NCBI RefSeq assembly: GCF_000003195.3
Contig: NC_012879.2
Location: forward strand, 20,112,647 to 20,176,646
Direction of reading: 5' to 3'
Length of the DNA stretch: 64,000 nt
DNA from: Sorghum bicolor
Lineage: Eukaryota > Streptophyta > Magnoliopsida > Poales > Poaceae
Shown: piece after piece, positions 1-11,309 of the stretch
Numbering within the stretch: position 1 is the stretch's first letter
Layout of the letters: every line of letters starts with the position of its first letter
Translations under genes and position numbers: made by a program
Notes under the pieces: model-generated
Databases searched by the model: none
The model's input: only the letters and a program-made list of their open reading frames with translations
Told to the model about the DNA's origin: nothing

Positions 1-2189
1 GTCCAACACAAGCTGTGACGCTGTCGCTGACTGGGGCGTGAAACCTGAGCGGAGAGGCGTAAACTGTGGTACCTGCTCAAAGCGAGACGAGATAGCACCC
101 TGAGAGACCTGGTGCTGATGCGTCAAGAACGGCTGACTCTAAGCGGGGAGCTGTAGAGGCTACTGACTCTGACTCTCTGACTCTGAGGTGCTGGAGTAGG
201 AGGCCTGACAGACGAAGTGCCTGGGAGCTGAATCTGTGGAAGCTGAATCCCGGAGGCGGCCATACGAGCGGCCATCATCGCTGTCTGCTGAGCCTGGAAC
301 GCAAGCTGCTGCTCCTGGAAGGTCAAAAGCTGTCGCTGAAGCTCATCCTGCCTAGCCTGCATGGCTGCATTGATGGCAGCCTGGTCCCTGTCTCTCCTCG
401 CCTGCTCCTCAGCTGCCCGCCGCTGATTGGCTCTCATCCCCTCTAGTATAGCAAGCAGAGCGGGGTCTGAAGCACTCGAGGAGCCTCCTGCCTCGTGGTC
501 ATGCGTCCTCGGAGGAAGGTCTGACACTGGAGGATGATAATCATCATCCGAGCTGTCCGAAGCAAAGTCAAACTCCCCCTCAGCCTCGGCATCTGCAAAA
601 GCCCCAATGGCTATGTCCTGCTGCTCCTCGGTCTCTGGTACCGCTCCTGAACTGCAAGTGCCCCTAGGAGAAGGAGGGGGCACCGGGCCACGTGGTGCAC
701 GAGGAGGTGGTGTAGCTCTGAGGTCATGGTGTGCTCTCAGCATCTGCCGGGGGTCGTAGTGAGGGAACACGGTGTCGGAGTCTGACAGCTCTCTCTGCAG
801 GTGAGATGGCAGGGGTACGGGCCTAGCACGAAGAATGATCATGGTAATCCAATGTGCATACGACAACTGACGCCGACCCCTGAAGCTCTCTGAAATAGTA
901 TCCTCAATCTCTGAGACTATCAGATCCCATAGGTCAAAAGGAATCTTCGAGATGAGGTGAGCTACTAGCCACTGCTGTATCCTAGTGAAACCATCCCTGT
1001 AGCCTGTCCTAGGAAGAAGTGTCTTCCTCAACACAAAGTCGAGGATCCTGGCTGGGCGTGTGAAATCTCCCACAGTCCTGCTGGAGCCCTCTCCAAAAGG
1101 CGGACGGAAACAGGGAGCCACAAAGTCAACCGGTGGTATCTCACCACCATGAGGACATCGAGGAGGCTCGAAGTTCCCGTAGCAGAGCTGGTGAATCCTG
1201 GCAGGGTAGGCTCTCAAACTAAGGACATCTCTGGCACTCTATGCTGTCACCCAGTAGTCTGTGCCTGCCAGTGCGTAGTGGATGTAGCTATGATCCGGAG
1301 AAACCCACACTGACGCATAGAACTCTCTGACCCACTGCTCACAATAAGTATCAGGCAAAGCGAGCAGCTTTGGGAGACCGTGGAGGTATGTGAAGTACTG
1401 TCTGATGTCTGCACCAACCACGTTCCCTAGAATCTCAAGGTCGACAACTCTGTGCTCCCCGAACTGAGCCTGTGAACAAACCAGGGCCTCGTAAATGTCC
1501 TCCTGGACCACTGTGTAGAACCTGGCACTAGCTCGCGGATCCCTGGCAGCTGGAAACCAGGTAGGAAACGGGATGAACCGCAGCTGCTGGATCTCTCGAG
1601 CTGACACCTGGGTGAGGTCCCTGTGTATCCTGACTGGTCCCTGACGAGGACCTGGAGTGCCTCGAGCTGGTGTAGAGCGAGCAGTGGAGGTAGACTGACC
1701 CTGTGTACCAGTCCTAGGGATGGCCTAAGTACGGGCATGAGTCGACCTCCTGATAGCCTGCTCCTGCTGCTGTGCCTCTGCCGGACCCTCTGCCTAGGCC
1801 TCTGCCTCTGTCTCTGTGTCCGGGTCCTCCTGAGCTGGATCTCTAACCGTAATCCTGATGCGCTGTTCTCCTAGCATGATGGTGCCAGGAGGTGATCCAT
1901 GCATAGCCTCTGCATCAAGAACGGCACGCCTCTGACGTGGCGTGAGATCGGCCCCGATCCTCAGGGCACCTGAGCGTCCACCCCTCTCAGCTGCCTCTGC
2001 TGCTGCTGCTGCGACTGCCTCTGCTATCTCCACCTCTCTATCGCTAGCCTTCCTCTTCTAGGTGGCTAGCTTCTTGCCCTTGCCCTTCTCTGCCGCTGAC
2101 AGGCGACGGGGAGGATCACCTCCACCATCACCTCCTAGGGAACCTCCAGCGCTGGCTGCCGGACCACTGACATTCTTGCAACGAGCCAT
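1..2189 (-). pseudogene. E1 ORF3 (putative plant transposon protein-like), 3' end off window
   Basis: This is the homologue of the E3 ORF3. It starts at an ATG at 2189 (MARCKN...) and can be followed in one frame to the window edge. That frame is broken by four in-frame TAG codons: after KGKKLAT, after TETEAEA, after HART and after DYWVTA. In three of these the E3 copy or the context has a CAG glutamine codon, which fits C-to-T decay. The conserved domain (REIQQLRF to the ILRARP segment) and the Q/A-rich coiled-coil segment remain recognisable. The gene is GC-rich compared with the AT-rich gag and pol beside it. No signal peptide or membrane segment is visible, so I do not call it an envelope. 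Confidence 0.85.
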
Positions 2190-2252
2190 CGCAATAACAA
2201 CTAACTGAAAGAACTGCCGACCACTAGCCAACTGTCACAGGAGATCAACGCG

Positions 2253-2538
2253 CTGCAAGAGATAGAAAAGATAGGGCATACATAAGAAAACATAAAGGCT
2301 AGAGGTGAGAAAGCCCTATAGATCGCAAGATTAGATAAAGAACGAGCGCGAATGGCTTACGATCCGAAGACGGGACGCGTTCCGGATGAAATATCGCGAT
2401 CGGAATTCGCCGGAGAACGCTAGTCAACTCCTCATGGTGCTATGAAGGGTAAACGAAGGAGAATATTGTCAATAACAACATCCAAATCCGTTTAGGCATT
2501 AAACCAAACACCTTAGGGGTAGGGTTCAAGAAACTCAC
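2253..2538 (-). other. predicted 5'-UTR intron of E1 ORF3
   Basis: On the minus strand a donor GG|GTGAGT follows a CTAGGGTTT leader at 2538. A pyrimidine-rich acceptor ending CTCTTGCAG lies at 2253, 64 bases before the ORF3 ATG. The E3 copy has the same arrangement with nearly the same length (286 here, 287 there), different donor bases (GTAAGG) and a TAG acceptor. Splice sites kept in two diverged copies argue for a real intron, but no transcript evidence is available. Confidence 0.6.
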
Positions 2539-2752
2539 CCAAACCCTAGAACTCGTGAAAAACGGAAATCTGCGGGAGGAAGGGATGGAGGAGATTCCTT
2601 GGGGCAGCACTGCGCGCGAGGGAGAGGAAGAGTCGCCGGAGAAAATGAGGCTTCACGGCGGCGGCGACATTCAGCGAGTTAGGCTAGGGTTCAGGCACGG
2701 TGGGCTTCGCGAGAAAGAAAAGGAACTGCCCGAGCCAGATCCGGGGAAGCGG

Positions 2753-2760
2753 GTTATATG
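2753..2760 (-). promoter_or_regulatory. TATA-like box of the internal E1 ORF3 promoter
   Basis: The minus strand reads GCGCATATAACCCGC here. At the equivalent place E3 reads GCGCATAAAGCCCGC. It lies just downstream of the palindrome cluster and about 215 bases before the intron donor, which fits a core promoter for ORF3. The promoter role is inferred. Confidence 0.5.
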
Positions 2761-2769
2761 CGCCTGAAT

Positions 2770-3045
2770 CGAGATCACCGGACGCTCTTTATGTGGCACC
2801 GGACGCGTCCGGTGACCACCGGACTCATGCGCAGAGAGGTTTGCAAATCGGCATGTCACCAGACGATGCCCACTGGACGCTGGCCTTAGCGTCCGGTGCC
2901 CTAGGGCACGCCTGGTGAGCACCGGACGCACCTCACCGGACGCTACAGGGACACTGTTCCTGCGTCCGGTGAGTGCAATCTGACACACTCACCGCACCGG
3001 ACGCATGGAGACAGCGTCCGGTGCATCGTTCGGTGCCCCTCTTAG
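2770..3045. repeat. cluster of CACCGGACGC / GCGTCCGGTG palindrome halves (E1, upstream of ORF3)
   Basis: About ten decamers of the form CACCGGACGC or its reverse complement, some degenerate, are packed in under 300 bases in both orientations. The same motif is clustered in the LTRs of E1 and E3 and in the equivalent place in E3. CCGG-containing palindromes near the LTR promoter are a described property of Sireviruses. Their presence upstream of ORF3 is what I see here. Confidence 0.85.
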
Positions 3046-3059
3046 TCCTTTTTCAACTT

Positions 3060-3547
3060 AGCACTACGTCCGACTTTGACCCAGCCAAGTTCCAACTTCA
3101 AGAACACACAAATAAACACCAAGTGGAACTGGTATGAGTGACCTCTCTCAAACCCTCAAATTTTCACAAATATTTAGCCATAGGCTTAGTAGTTTTTATG
3201 AAAATAGTCCGAGAAAACACCAAGGAGCATCATATGGCCATAAAGCTAAGGGTTTAAATCATAATGAGCTTTGAGTGCTCCCCCTATCTATGGACGAACA
3301 CAGTGGATGCTCAAAGAGAAACCAAAAAGAAACGGTCAACTAACAAGCATGCATATGATATGAGTTGAGATGCAATTCTTGAAAGTAAAGTAATGCTTGT
3401 CAAGTTTGATCCAAGGTTAAGCTTTTTCACACACACAAGGGGGTTATCTTAACCATGTTAGACAAGCCCTACACAAATTTTTGTATTTTAGTTTTAGTAT
3501 GCATGATATGCAAAGCAAAAACTATTTACAAATTTCAACACACAACT
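3060..3547 (-). other. E1 non-coding spacer between pol and ORF3 promoter
   Basis: This AT-rich sequence matches the E3 spacer after pol (about 30910-31400) along its length, including the stretch with CTCCCCCTATCTATGGACGAACAC (read on the plus strand). No reading frame is supported. It is a conserved non-coding part of the element. Confidence 0.7.
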
Positions 3548-6500
3548 TTATCTTTTAGTGAAGTTAGAGAGATCAAGCACATTAAGTTCATTTCTCAACA
3601 TACAAAACCTAGCTTCGTCTAGGGGTTTTGTGAAGATATCCGCCACTTGATTTTCCGTTCCCACATTCTCTAGAGATATGTCACCTTTAGCAACATGATC
3701 CCCAAGGAAGTGGTGGCGGATGTCAATATGTTTTGTGCGGGTGTGTTGAACCGGGTTGTTAGCAAGTTTTACGGCACTTTCATTGTCACACAACAAAGGT
3801 ACTTTGTCTAGTACTACTTCATAGTCTAGCAAAGTTTGTTTCATGTAGAGTATTTGTGCACAACAAGCACCGGCGGCAATGTATTCCGCCTCGTCCGTTG
3901 ACAAGGCAACACTATTTTGTTTCTTTGACATCCAAGAGGCAAGAGATCTACCTAGGAAGTGGCGCCCTCCGGATGTGCTTTTTCTATCAATCCGGCACCC
4001 GGCATAATCCGAATCGGAATAGCCTACAAGTTGGAATCTTGCACCTTTGGGATACCACAAACCTAGGCAAGGTGTGTATTTTAGATACCTAAGAATTCTC
4101 TTGACGACAATCAAGTGAGATTCCATAGGCATTGCTTGATATCTAGCACACATACACACACTAAACATGATATCGGGCCTAGATGCAGTGAGGTAGAGTA
4201 GACTTCCTATCATGGAGCGATAGAGAGTCTGTTCAATTGGGTTACCTCTCTCATCCAAGTCGAGATGCCCATTTGATGCCATGGGAGTCTTGACTGGCTT
4301 GCAATCCATCATCTTGAACCTCTTGAGAAGATCTTGTGTGTACTTCTCTTGAGAGATGAAGACTCCTTCCTTCATTTGCTTGACTTGAAATCCTAGGAAG
4401 AAGGATAGCTCGCCAATCATGGACATCTCAAACTCCTTGGACATCAAATCACCAAATTCCTTGCAAAAATCTTCATTAGTAGAGCCAAAAATAATATCAT
4501 CAACATAAACTTGGCAAATGAAGATTTCCCCATTCATTTTCTTAGTGAAGAGTGTTGTGTCAACTTTCCCAATCTTGAAGCCCTTCTCAATGAGGAAGTC
4601 CCTAAGCCTCTTATACCAAGCTCTAGGAGCTTGCTTGAGACCATAGAGAGCCTTGGACAACCGGTAGACATGCTTGGGGTACCTAGGGTCTTCAAAACCG
4701 AGGGGTTGCTCAACATAGACAAGCTCACTAATATAGCCATTCAAAAAAGCACTTTTCACATCCATTTGAAATAAATTGATATCATGACTAGATGCATATG
4801 CAAGTAGGATATGGATTGCTTCAAGTCTTTCCACCGGTGCAAAGGTTTCACCGAAGTAAAGACCTTCCACTTGTGAAAAGCCTTTTGCCACGAGCCTTGC
4901 CATGTTGCACACCACTTTGCCTTGATCATCCTTCTTGTTTTGGAAGACCCACTTTGTTCCAATCACTCTTGCATCTTTGGGTTGCTCTTCAAGTGTCCAT
5001 ACTTGGTTGCGAGAGAAGTTGTTCAACTCCTCTTACATGGCCATGATCCAATCCGCATCACGAAGAGCTTCCTCTATGGTCTTTGGTTCATCTTCAAGAG
5101 ACACAAAAGCGTGATGTTCAATAAATAAAGCATGTCTAGAGCGTGTAGTTACACCACATGATGGACTCCCGATGATGAGATCTTGAGAGTGATCTTGGAG
5201 GAGATGTGATGTCCTTCTTGGTGCCACTTGAGTGGTTGGTTGGTGAGCATCAACATCTTGTGCTTGTGCCACCGCTTGCTCATGAGTGACTTGAGTGTAT
5301 TCATGAGCATCTCTCACATATTTGTCTTCATCTTGTGGTACATGTGAGGTGGATGGTGGCTCAATGACTTGCACATCATCATCATCTTCTTTTGGCTTGA
5401 TTTCTCCCACCGGCATGTTCTTCATGGCATCCCTGAATAGTTCACCACCTACATCATTAAGATTATCACTTGCTCCTTGGGAGCCATTAGTTTCATCAAA
5501 TTCAACATCAAATGTTTCTTCAACCATGTTTGTGGCATGGTTAAAGACCCTATATGCCTTGGACTTTGATGAATAGCAACCAAGTAGCCAATGTCACATC
5601 TTCTTTGGAACTTGCCCAAGTGTTGGCGCTTCTTGTAGATGTAGCATTTGCATCCAAACACTCTAAAGAATGAGACATCGGGCTTCTTCCCATTGAGAAA
5701 CTCATATGGTGTCTTCTCTAGGAACTTGTGAGGAAAGAGCTGGTTTGAAGCATAGCATGCAGTGTTGATAGCCTCGGCCCACATCTTCTCCGAAGTGTTG
5801 TACTCATCTAGCATTTTTCTTGCCAAGGTGATCAATGTTCAGATCTTTCTTTCTACAACCCCATTTTGTTGTGGTGTGTATGTTGAGGAGAACTCATGCT
5901 TGATTCCCAATTCATCACAATACTCTTCAATGTTGGTGTTGTCAAACTCTTTGCCATTGTCACTTCTAATTTTCTTGAGCTTGACATCAAATTGATTTTG
6001 AGCATTCTTTGCAAACTTCTTGAATATTGATGCAACTTCGGCTTTGTCTTGCAAGAAGAATGTCCAAGTGTACCGAGAGAAATCATCAACTATGACCAAG
6101 CAATATTTGTTGCCTCCAAGACTAGCATATGTGGTTGGTCCAAATAGATCCATGTGAAGTAGCTCAAGCACTCTTGAAGTAGAGAGAAAGGCCTTGGTTG
6201 GATGAGTGTTTGCAACTTGCTTGCCGGCTTGACATGCACTACAAAGATTGTCCTTTTCAAATGTCACATCCTTCAAGCCTCTAATCAATTCTTTCTTCAT
6301 CAACTTCTTGAGTGTGCCCATTCCAACATATGCTAACCTTCTATGCCACAACCAACCAAGTGAGGTCTTGGTGAATAAGCAAGTCTTGACATCAACCTCA
6401 TCGGATGAGAAATCAACTACATAAAGGTTGTTGTGCCGGAAGCCTTTGAATATCACTTCATTGTCATTCTCCTTGGTCACAATCACTTCTTTCTTCTTGA

Positions 6501-6783
6501 ATAAACATTCAAATCCAAGGTCACAAAGTTGTCCAACCGAGAGCAAGTTGAAACTCAATGATTGCACATAGAGCACATTGGTGATGGAGTTGTCATTTGA
6601 TATAGCAACCTTTCCTAGTCCCTTGACCTTGCCTTTTGAATTGTCACCAAATGTAATCTTCTCTTGGTTGTCAACATCTTCATCAAGAGAGGTGAACATC
6701 CGGGGATCTCCGGTCATATGTTGAGTGCAACCACTATAAATTACCCAATGTTGGGCATGGGTGGTGGTAGTGGTGCCATACAC
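3548..6783 (-). pseudogene. pol: E1 pol: protease-integrase-RT-RNase H, broken
   Basis: Copia-order pol on the minus strand. The protease motif reads VIYSGCTQHM near 6735, so the catalytic Asp present in E3 (VIDSG) is replaced by Tyr. Integrase (HMDLFGP, RSDNGKEF, NGVVERK) follows, then RT with FQMDVKSAFLNG and YVDDIIFGS, and RNase H with SDSDYAG. Breaks are a TGA at about 5836 just after the integrase Glu, a 1-base deletion near 5576 relative to E3, and a TAA at 5033. The gag/pol junction is also deleted, so the start of pol is missing. RT and RNase H (3548-5026) remain open. Confidence 0.9.
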
Positions 6784-8990
6784 TCATGAGCAAAGTGTCC
6801 TTCTGGACCACACTCAAAGCATCTCTTTGGCTTTGGCTTGCTTGGTTGATCAAGAGCGGCTAGTGACTTGATGAGCTTTGTTTGATGAGCCTTGTAGCCA
6901 ATCCCACTCTTGTCCATCTTCATGATGGTGTTCATGAAAAGCTCACTTTGAAGGTCCTTTCCTTTTGTGAACTTTGCTAACCCCATGGTTAGATGTTCCT
7001 TCTCTTTCTTGAGCTTGCTATTCTCTTGAGTTAGCTTCTTGATGATTGGGTCATTCTTGCTAGCTAACTCATCCAAGATGAAAGTCTCATCTTCTTCTTG
7101 CTTGTCATACATCAAACCAAGCTTGAGATATTGATTTTCTTCCTTGAGTAACTTGTTCTCATATGCAAGCTTCTTGTCTTCATCAAGTGACTCAATCACA
7201 ATGGTCTTGTGCTTGGCTTGCTCTTGCAACCCTTTCTTGAGCATGACAATTTCATCCTTGAGGTTGATAGTGTCCTCATAGCTCTCGGCCACTACCACTT
7301 TCTTGCCCTTGCAATCAACACATTTGCTTGTGCTCTCCACAAGTAAGTCATCACAAGATGTGGCTACATCAAGCTTAGCAACATGGTTAGTAGCAACATG
7401 TGTTTCATCAATTGCAAGCTCATAAGCAATCTCAAGGTTGTCATAGTTGGCTTTTAGAGTTGTTAGCTCTTCTTTCATTGCTCTATATCTAGTGATAAGC
7501 TCATCATGAACACTCTCAAGTTTATCATGTTTTTCTTTGAGCTCTTTTAAAGAGAGTTTGAGCTCCTTGAGCTTAGTGGTCATGATCTCATTTTGGTCTC
7601 TAAGCTCATCACTAGACTTTAGCTTTGCTAGAAGTGTTTCATTTTCAAGTTCAAGCTTTTCATTTTCACATCTAGATTTTCTTATGACTTTTGTGTACTT
7701 GTTAAGCAATTTTACAAGTTCATCATAAGAAGGTGATTCGTATTCACTATCACTTTCACTACTTTCATCCTCACTTTGTACCTTCCGGTCACCCTTAGCC
7801 ATGAGGCATAGGTGTGTAGAGGATGTAGATGGTGGTGAAGATGATGGTGATGGAGCATCGATGGCAATGGCGGCAACCTTCTCATCATCACTCTCATTGC
7901 CGGAGGAGTCACCACTAGAGCTCTCAATGTCAGTGAGCCAATCACCAACAATGTAAGCCTTGCCATTCTTCTTCTTGTAGTGCGCCTTCTTCTTGCCACC
8001 TTTCTTGTTGTATGGCTTCTTTTCATTCTTCTCATCATCACTTGAATCATCTTGCTCTTTGTTCTTCTTCTTGTATTTGTCCTTCTTGGGCTTAGGACAT
8101 TGATGAGCAAGATGACCAAGCTCACCACAATTGTAGCAATCCATCTCGGAGATGGGCTTTCTCTTGCTACTTGTGAAGAACTTCTTCTTCTTGGAGTCAA
8201 AGTTGACTCCATTCTTGTTGAGCTTCTTCAACATCTTGGTGGTTCTTCTCACCAAGCGAGTAATGGATGCATCATCATCACTTGAAGTTGATGACTCAAC
8301 TTCAATCTTCTTGGCTTTGCCCTTGTGAGAAGCTTTGAGGGCCAAGTCCTTCTTCTCCTTCTTGGCCGATGAGGAGCCATCTTGGGGGTTCATGTGCATG
8401 TACATCTCATGAGCATTGATCTTCCCCAATATGGCGGTTGGTGTAGTGGTGGAGAGATCGCCTTGGTGAAGCACCATTACTATGTGCCCATATTTCTCAA
8501 TGGGAAACACACATAGTATCTTCCTTGCGACATCCGCCGCACTCATTTGAGTGAACCCAAGTCCATTTAGCTCCTCTACAATGACATTCAAGCGAGAATA
8601 CATTTCATTAGCATTTTCTTTGAGAAGCATCTCAAATGTATTAAGCTTGTTCATCACCAAGTGATAGCGTTCCTCGCGTTCACTCTTTGATCCCTCATGG
8701 AGCGCACAAAGTTCCTTCCAAAGAGCATTGGTGGTTTTGTGACTCTGAACGCGGTTGAACACCTCTTTGCAAAGGCCTCTAAAGATGTGGTTTTTGGCCT
8801 TCGCATTCCACTTCTCGTTTTCTTGCTCTTGTGGAGTAAGAGCGGTGTCTTTATCCGGAGGGGTAAACACTTCGGTCGTGGCTTTTAGGCACTTTACATC
8901 GCATGCCTCAAGGTATGACTCCATCCGTATTTTCCAATACGGGAAGTCATCCCCATCGAACATGGGTGGCGGTCCATCCCCGTTAGACAT
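6741..8990 (-). pseudogene. gag: E1 gag (Sirevirus, two zinc knuckles), C-terminus deleted
   Basis: An open frame of 749 codons from the ATG at 8990. It has an N-terminal copia gag region (FPYWKIRMESYL, LWKELCALHEG), a lysine-rich linker, a first CCHC knuckle (CYNCGELGHLAHQC), a long coiled coil and a second knuckle (CFECGPEGHFAHEC). It is very similar to the E3 gag of 807 residues. The last 60 or so residues and the start of pol are missing because of a deletion of roughly 0.2 kb relative to E3, with the junction at about 6745-6755. The knuckles and capsid region look intact. Confidence 0.9.
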
Positions 8991-9027
8991 CTTTCTCTAG
9001 GCGGTGAAGCCTAAATAACGAGCACTA

Positions 9028-9040
9028 GGCTTTGATGCCA
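9028..9040 (-). other. E1 primer-binding site, decayed
   Basis: Two bases inside the LTR the minus strand reads TGGCATCAAAGCC. It aligns with the E3 site TGGTATCGGAGCC and with the initiator tRNA-Met primer site TGGTATCAGAGC, with two changes from the latter. Confidence 0.75.
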
Positions 9041-9042
9041 AT

Positions 9043-10576
9043 TGAAAGGATCAAGATGCCCAAGAGGGGGGGTGAATTGGGCTTCTCTAAAAATTTAAGC
9101 AACCTATAAGCTCCAATTCAACCCCTTGTGCCTAAGGTGACCTAGAGAGCTACCGGATAAAAGTTTTGCAACCTAGTTCCAATCCTATGCTAGCATGGCA
9201 ATTCTAAGAATGTAGAAGCACAAGGTAAATGCTAGAATGTAAAGGAGTAGTGGAAGAAAGTGCTCGGTGATGTTTTGCTGAGGTATCGGAGAGTCGCCAC
9301 TCTCCACTAGTCCTCGTTGGAGCACCCGCGTAAGGGTCTTGCTCCCCCTTGGTCCGTGCAAGGACCAAGTGCTTTCTACGGGCTGATTCTTTGACACTCC
9401 GTCACGGTGAATCGCCCACAACCGCTCACAAGCTTGACACGAGCCACCCACAAGAACTCCGGGCGGTCTTCGTGCCTCCAATCACCACCGAACCGTCTAG
9501 GTGATGGCGGTCACCGAGAGTAACAAGCAAAGAACTCTCACTTGACCCAAACAAGGCTCTAGAGAGTGGTGGATGCACACTTGACTCTTGGAATTCACTA
9601 GAGAAGGATTCTCTCAAGAAATCACTCAAATCTCAATCTTCTCTAGGCTCTTGCTGCTCTCTTGCTCCACAACAAGTTTCTCAGATGTTCAAATGGGCAA
9701 GAGACCTCTCATGGATGAGGTGGAGAAGTATAAATACTCCCCACGAAGTCCAAAGGTCAGCCAACCGTTTTCCACTGAAAACGGGGTCACCGGACGCTGT
9801 TAATGTTGCACCGGACGCTCTGCACCGAGTGTCCGGTGTCACACAACGACTAACTGTACCTGTGTCTGACAGGTCACCGGACGCTAACTCTCAGCGTCCG
9901 GTGGCACCGTCCGGTGCGTTGGGGAGTTGTACAAACTCCCTGAGTACGGGACCGGACGCTACCCGGTGCATCCGGTGCTAGCGTCTGGTGCTCAAGGGAA
10001 GTTTACAACCTCCCTGGGTGTGGGACCGGACGCTGCCCGGTGAGTCTGGTGCCAGCGTCCGGTGCCTAACCCTAAGCACCGAGGACTTCCAACGGCTAAG
10101 GACCTCACCGGACGCTTCCTCTCAACGTCCGGTGCAGCGTCCGATGCCCCCTTGGGCACCCTAACTTCGTCGAAACGCGATCGCTCCAAAACAAAGTTGG
10201 TTCCTCTCGATCTAAGGACTGTCTCTGAGCTGCCTAGTGCTAGGTTTACCAAGTGTGCACCACACCTAAACCTAAAGTCTTGCCTAAGTCAAGCTACTAG
10301 ATCAAAGCCCCTCTTATTAGTACGGTCAAAGGAAAACAAAGTCCTAAACTACTCTAAGTGCCCTTCTTCACCATATGGCACTTCGACGTAGTCTAGTCTT
10401 AACGATGTCCATCCATCCTTTGAAAACCGAAACGATTTCTACTATTAAGTAGGCATGTACGTCCCTGTCCATCGAGTACCTATTACCATGACCTCACTAA
10501 TGACTTTGCCTCTGCAAAACACACGTTAGTCATAGTAATCAACATTGTCATTAATCACCGAAATCATTAGGGGCCT
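9043..10576 (-). repeat. E1 5' LTR (interrupted near its outer end by E2)
   Basis: It begins on the plus strand as TGAAAGGATC at 9043 and runs to 10576, where E2 interrupts it. The last 13 bp (ending CTCTTTCA) are at 22969-22981. It is homologous to the E3 LTRs throughout. A TATA box (TATTTATA on the minus strand, 9729-9736) and a cluster of CACCGGACGC palindromes (about 9785-10150) match those of E3. Reassembled length is about 1.55 kb. Confidence 0.9.
10572..10576. repeat. target-site duplication of E2, left copy (GGCCT)
   Basis: GGCCT directly precedes the TGTTGACACC start of E2. The same five bases follow its CATCAACA end at 22964-22968. The perfect match fixes both boundaries of E2. Confidence 0.95.
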
Positions 10577-11263
10577 TGTTGACACCGTTTTTGGGCACGT
10601 GTCTAGGATGGCAGGATAAGGTGGCAGTACGATGTTTACAAAGCGGGTTGCCGATGAGGATGGTTGCCGATGAGGGAGAAGTTGAATGTGACAGGCAGTA
10701 ATATGGTGCCGATGGCTAGATAAGAAAGTCTGCCGATGACTATGGCAAAGGATCTGCCGATGATGCAAAGGAGGAGTCTGGAAGCTGCCGGTCGTTATGT
10801 GGAGGAGTTTCGGTTTGTCACGAGGGATAGTTTTATTATTTCCTTAATTATTTGCATCGTTTTGTATACGGATTCCGTGTAATTTGGAATTCGAATTCTA
10901 ATCGTGTCTGGTTGTAGGTCTTTGAGCAGGGTATAAATATAGACCCTAGGGTCTTGTAATAATGAATCAAGAAATCAATCAAACACACGTTTTTACTCAT
11001 ATTTCAGCATCTACTTTTCGACGACTTCGTCATACTTTTTCCTTTTATTACGAGTTCTTAAGAATTCGTCGACTTAAGCTCGGCGTGTTCTCGAGTTCCG
11101 CGTGAGTACCTCTTAGTCGTGACATCCGGGCGCATCGCTGTTGTCAGGACTAAAGTATTCGAGTTATCACCTTTGCCGATAGTAAGGTCAAATCGGCTGG
11201 CACGCCTTAACGTTTGAATCGGGTATTAGCCCTTTGTGTTTGCAGATCAGTTTTGCATCAACA
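10577..11263 (+). repeat. E2 5' LTR
   Basis: The LTR starts TGTTGACACCG and ends CATCAACA, with the TG...CA ends expected. It is the same length as the copy at 22277-22963. It contains five TGCCGATG-type octamers within about 110 bases near its start and a clear TATA box. Confidence 0.97.
10932..10939 (+). promoter_or_regulatory. TATA box of the E2 LTR promoter
   Basis: TATAAATA within GGGTATAAATATAGACC, repeated at 22632-22639 in the 3' LTR. This is the expected core promoter for the genomic RNA. Confidence 0.8.
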
Positions 11264-11288
11264 CATCTTTTGGCACGCCCAGTGGGAC
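11264..11288 (+). other. E2 primer-binding region
   Basis: Directly after the LTR comes TTTTGGCACGCCCAGTGGGA, the position and general form (TGGC...) of a tRNA primer site in Ty3/gypsy elements. I cannot say which tRNA with confidence. Confidence 0.5.
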
Positions 11289-11309
11289 AGATTCAAGATC
11301 AAGATCAAC

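Larger units (their letters stand above)
1..10576 (-). mobile_element. E1: decayed Sirevirus (Ty1/copia) element, truncated by window edge
   Basis: Reading on the minus strand from right to left, this holds a 5' LTR, a primer site, gag, a broken pol and a third ORF, the order of a Sirevirus with an extra 3' gene. The outer 13 bp of its 5' LTR are displaced to 22969-22981 by the insertion of E2. The 3' LTR lies beyond position 1. Gag, pol and ORF3 are closely related to those of E3, but several stops, a 1-base deletion and a deletion across the gag/pol junction show that it is dead. It is older than E2, which is nested in it. Lineage assignment rests on the long two-knuckle gag, the ORF3 and the CCGG-palindrome LTR. 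Confidence 0.9.
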
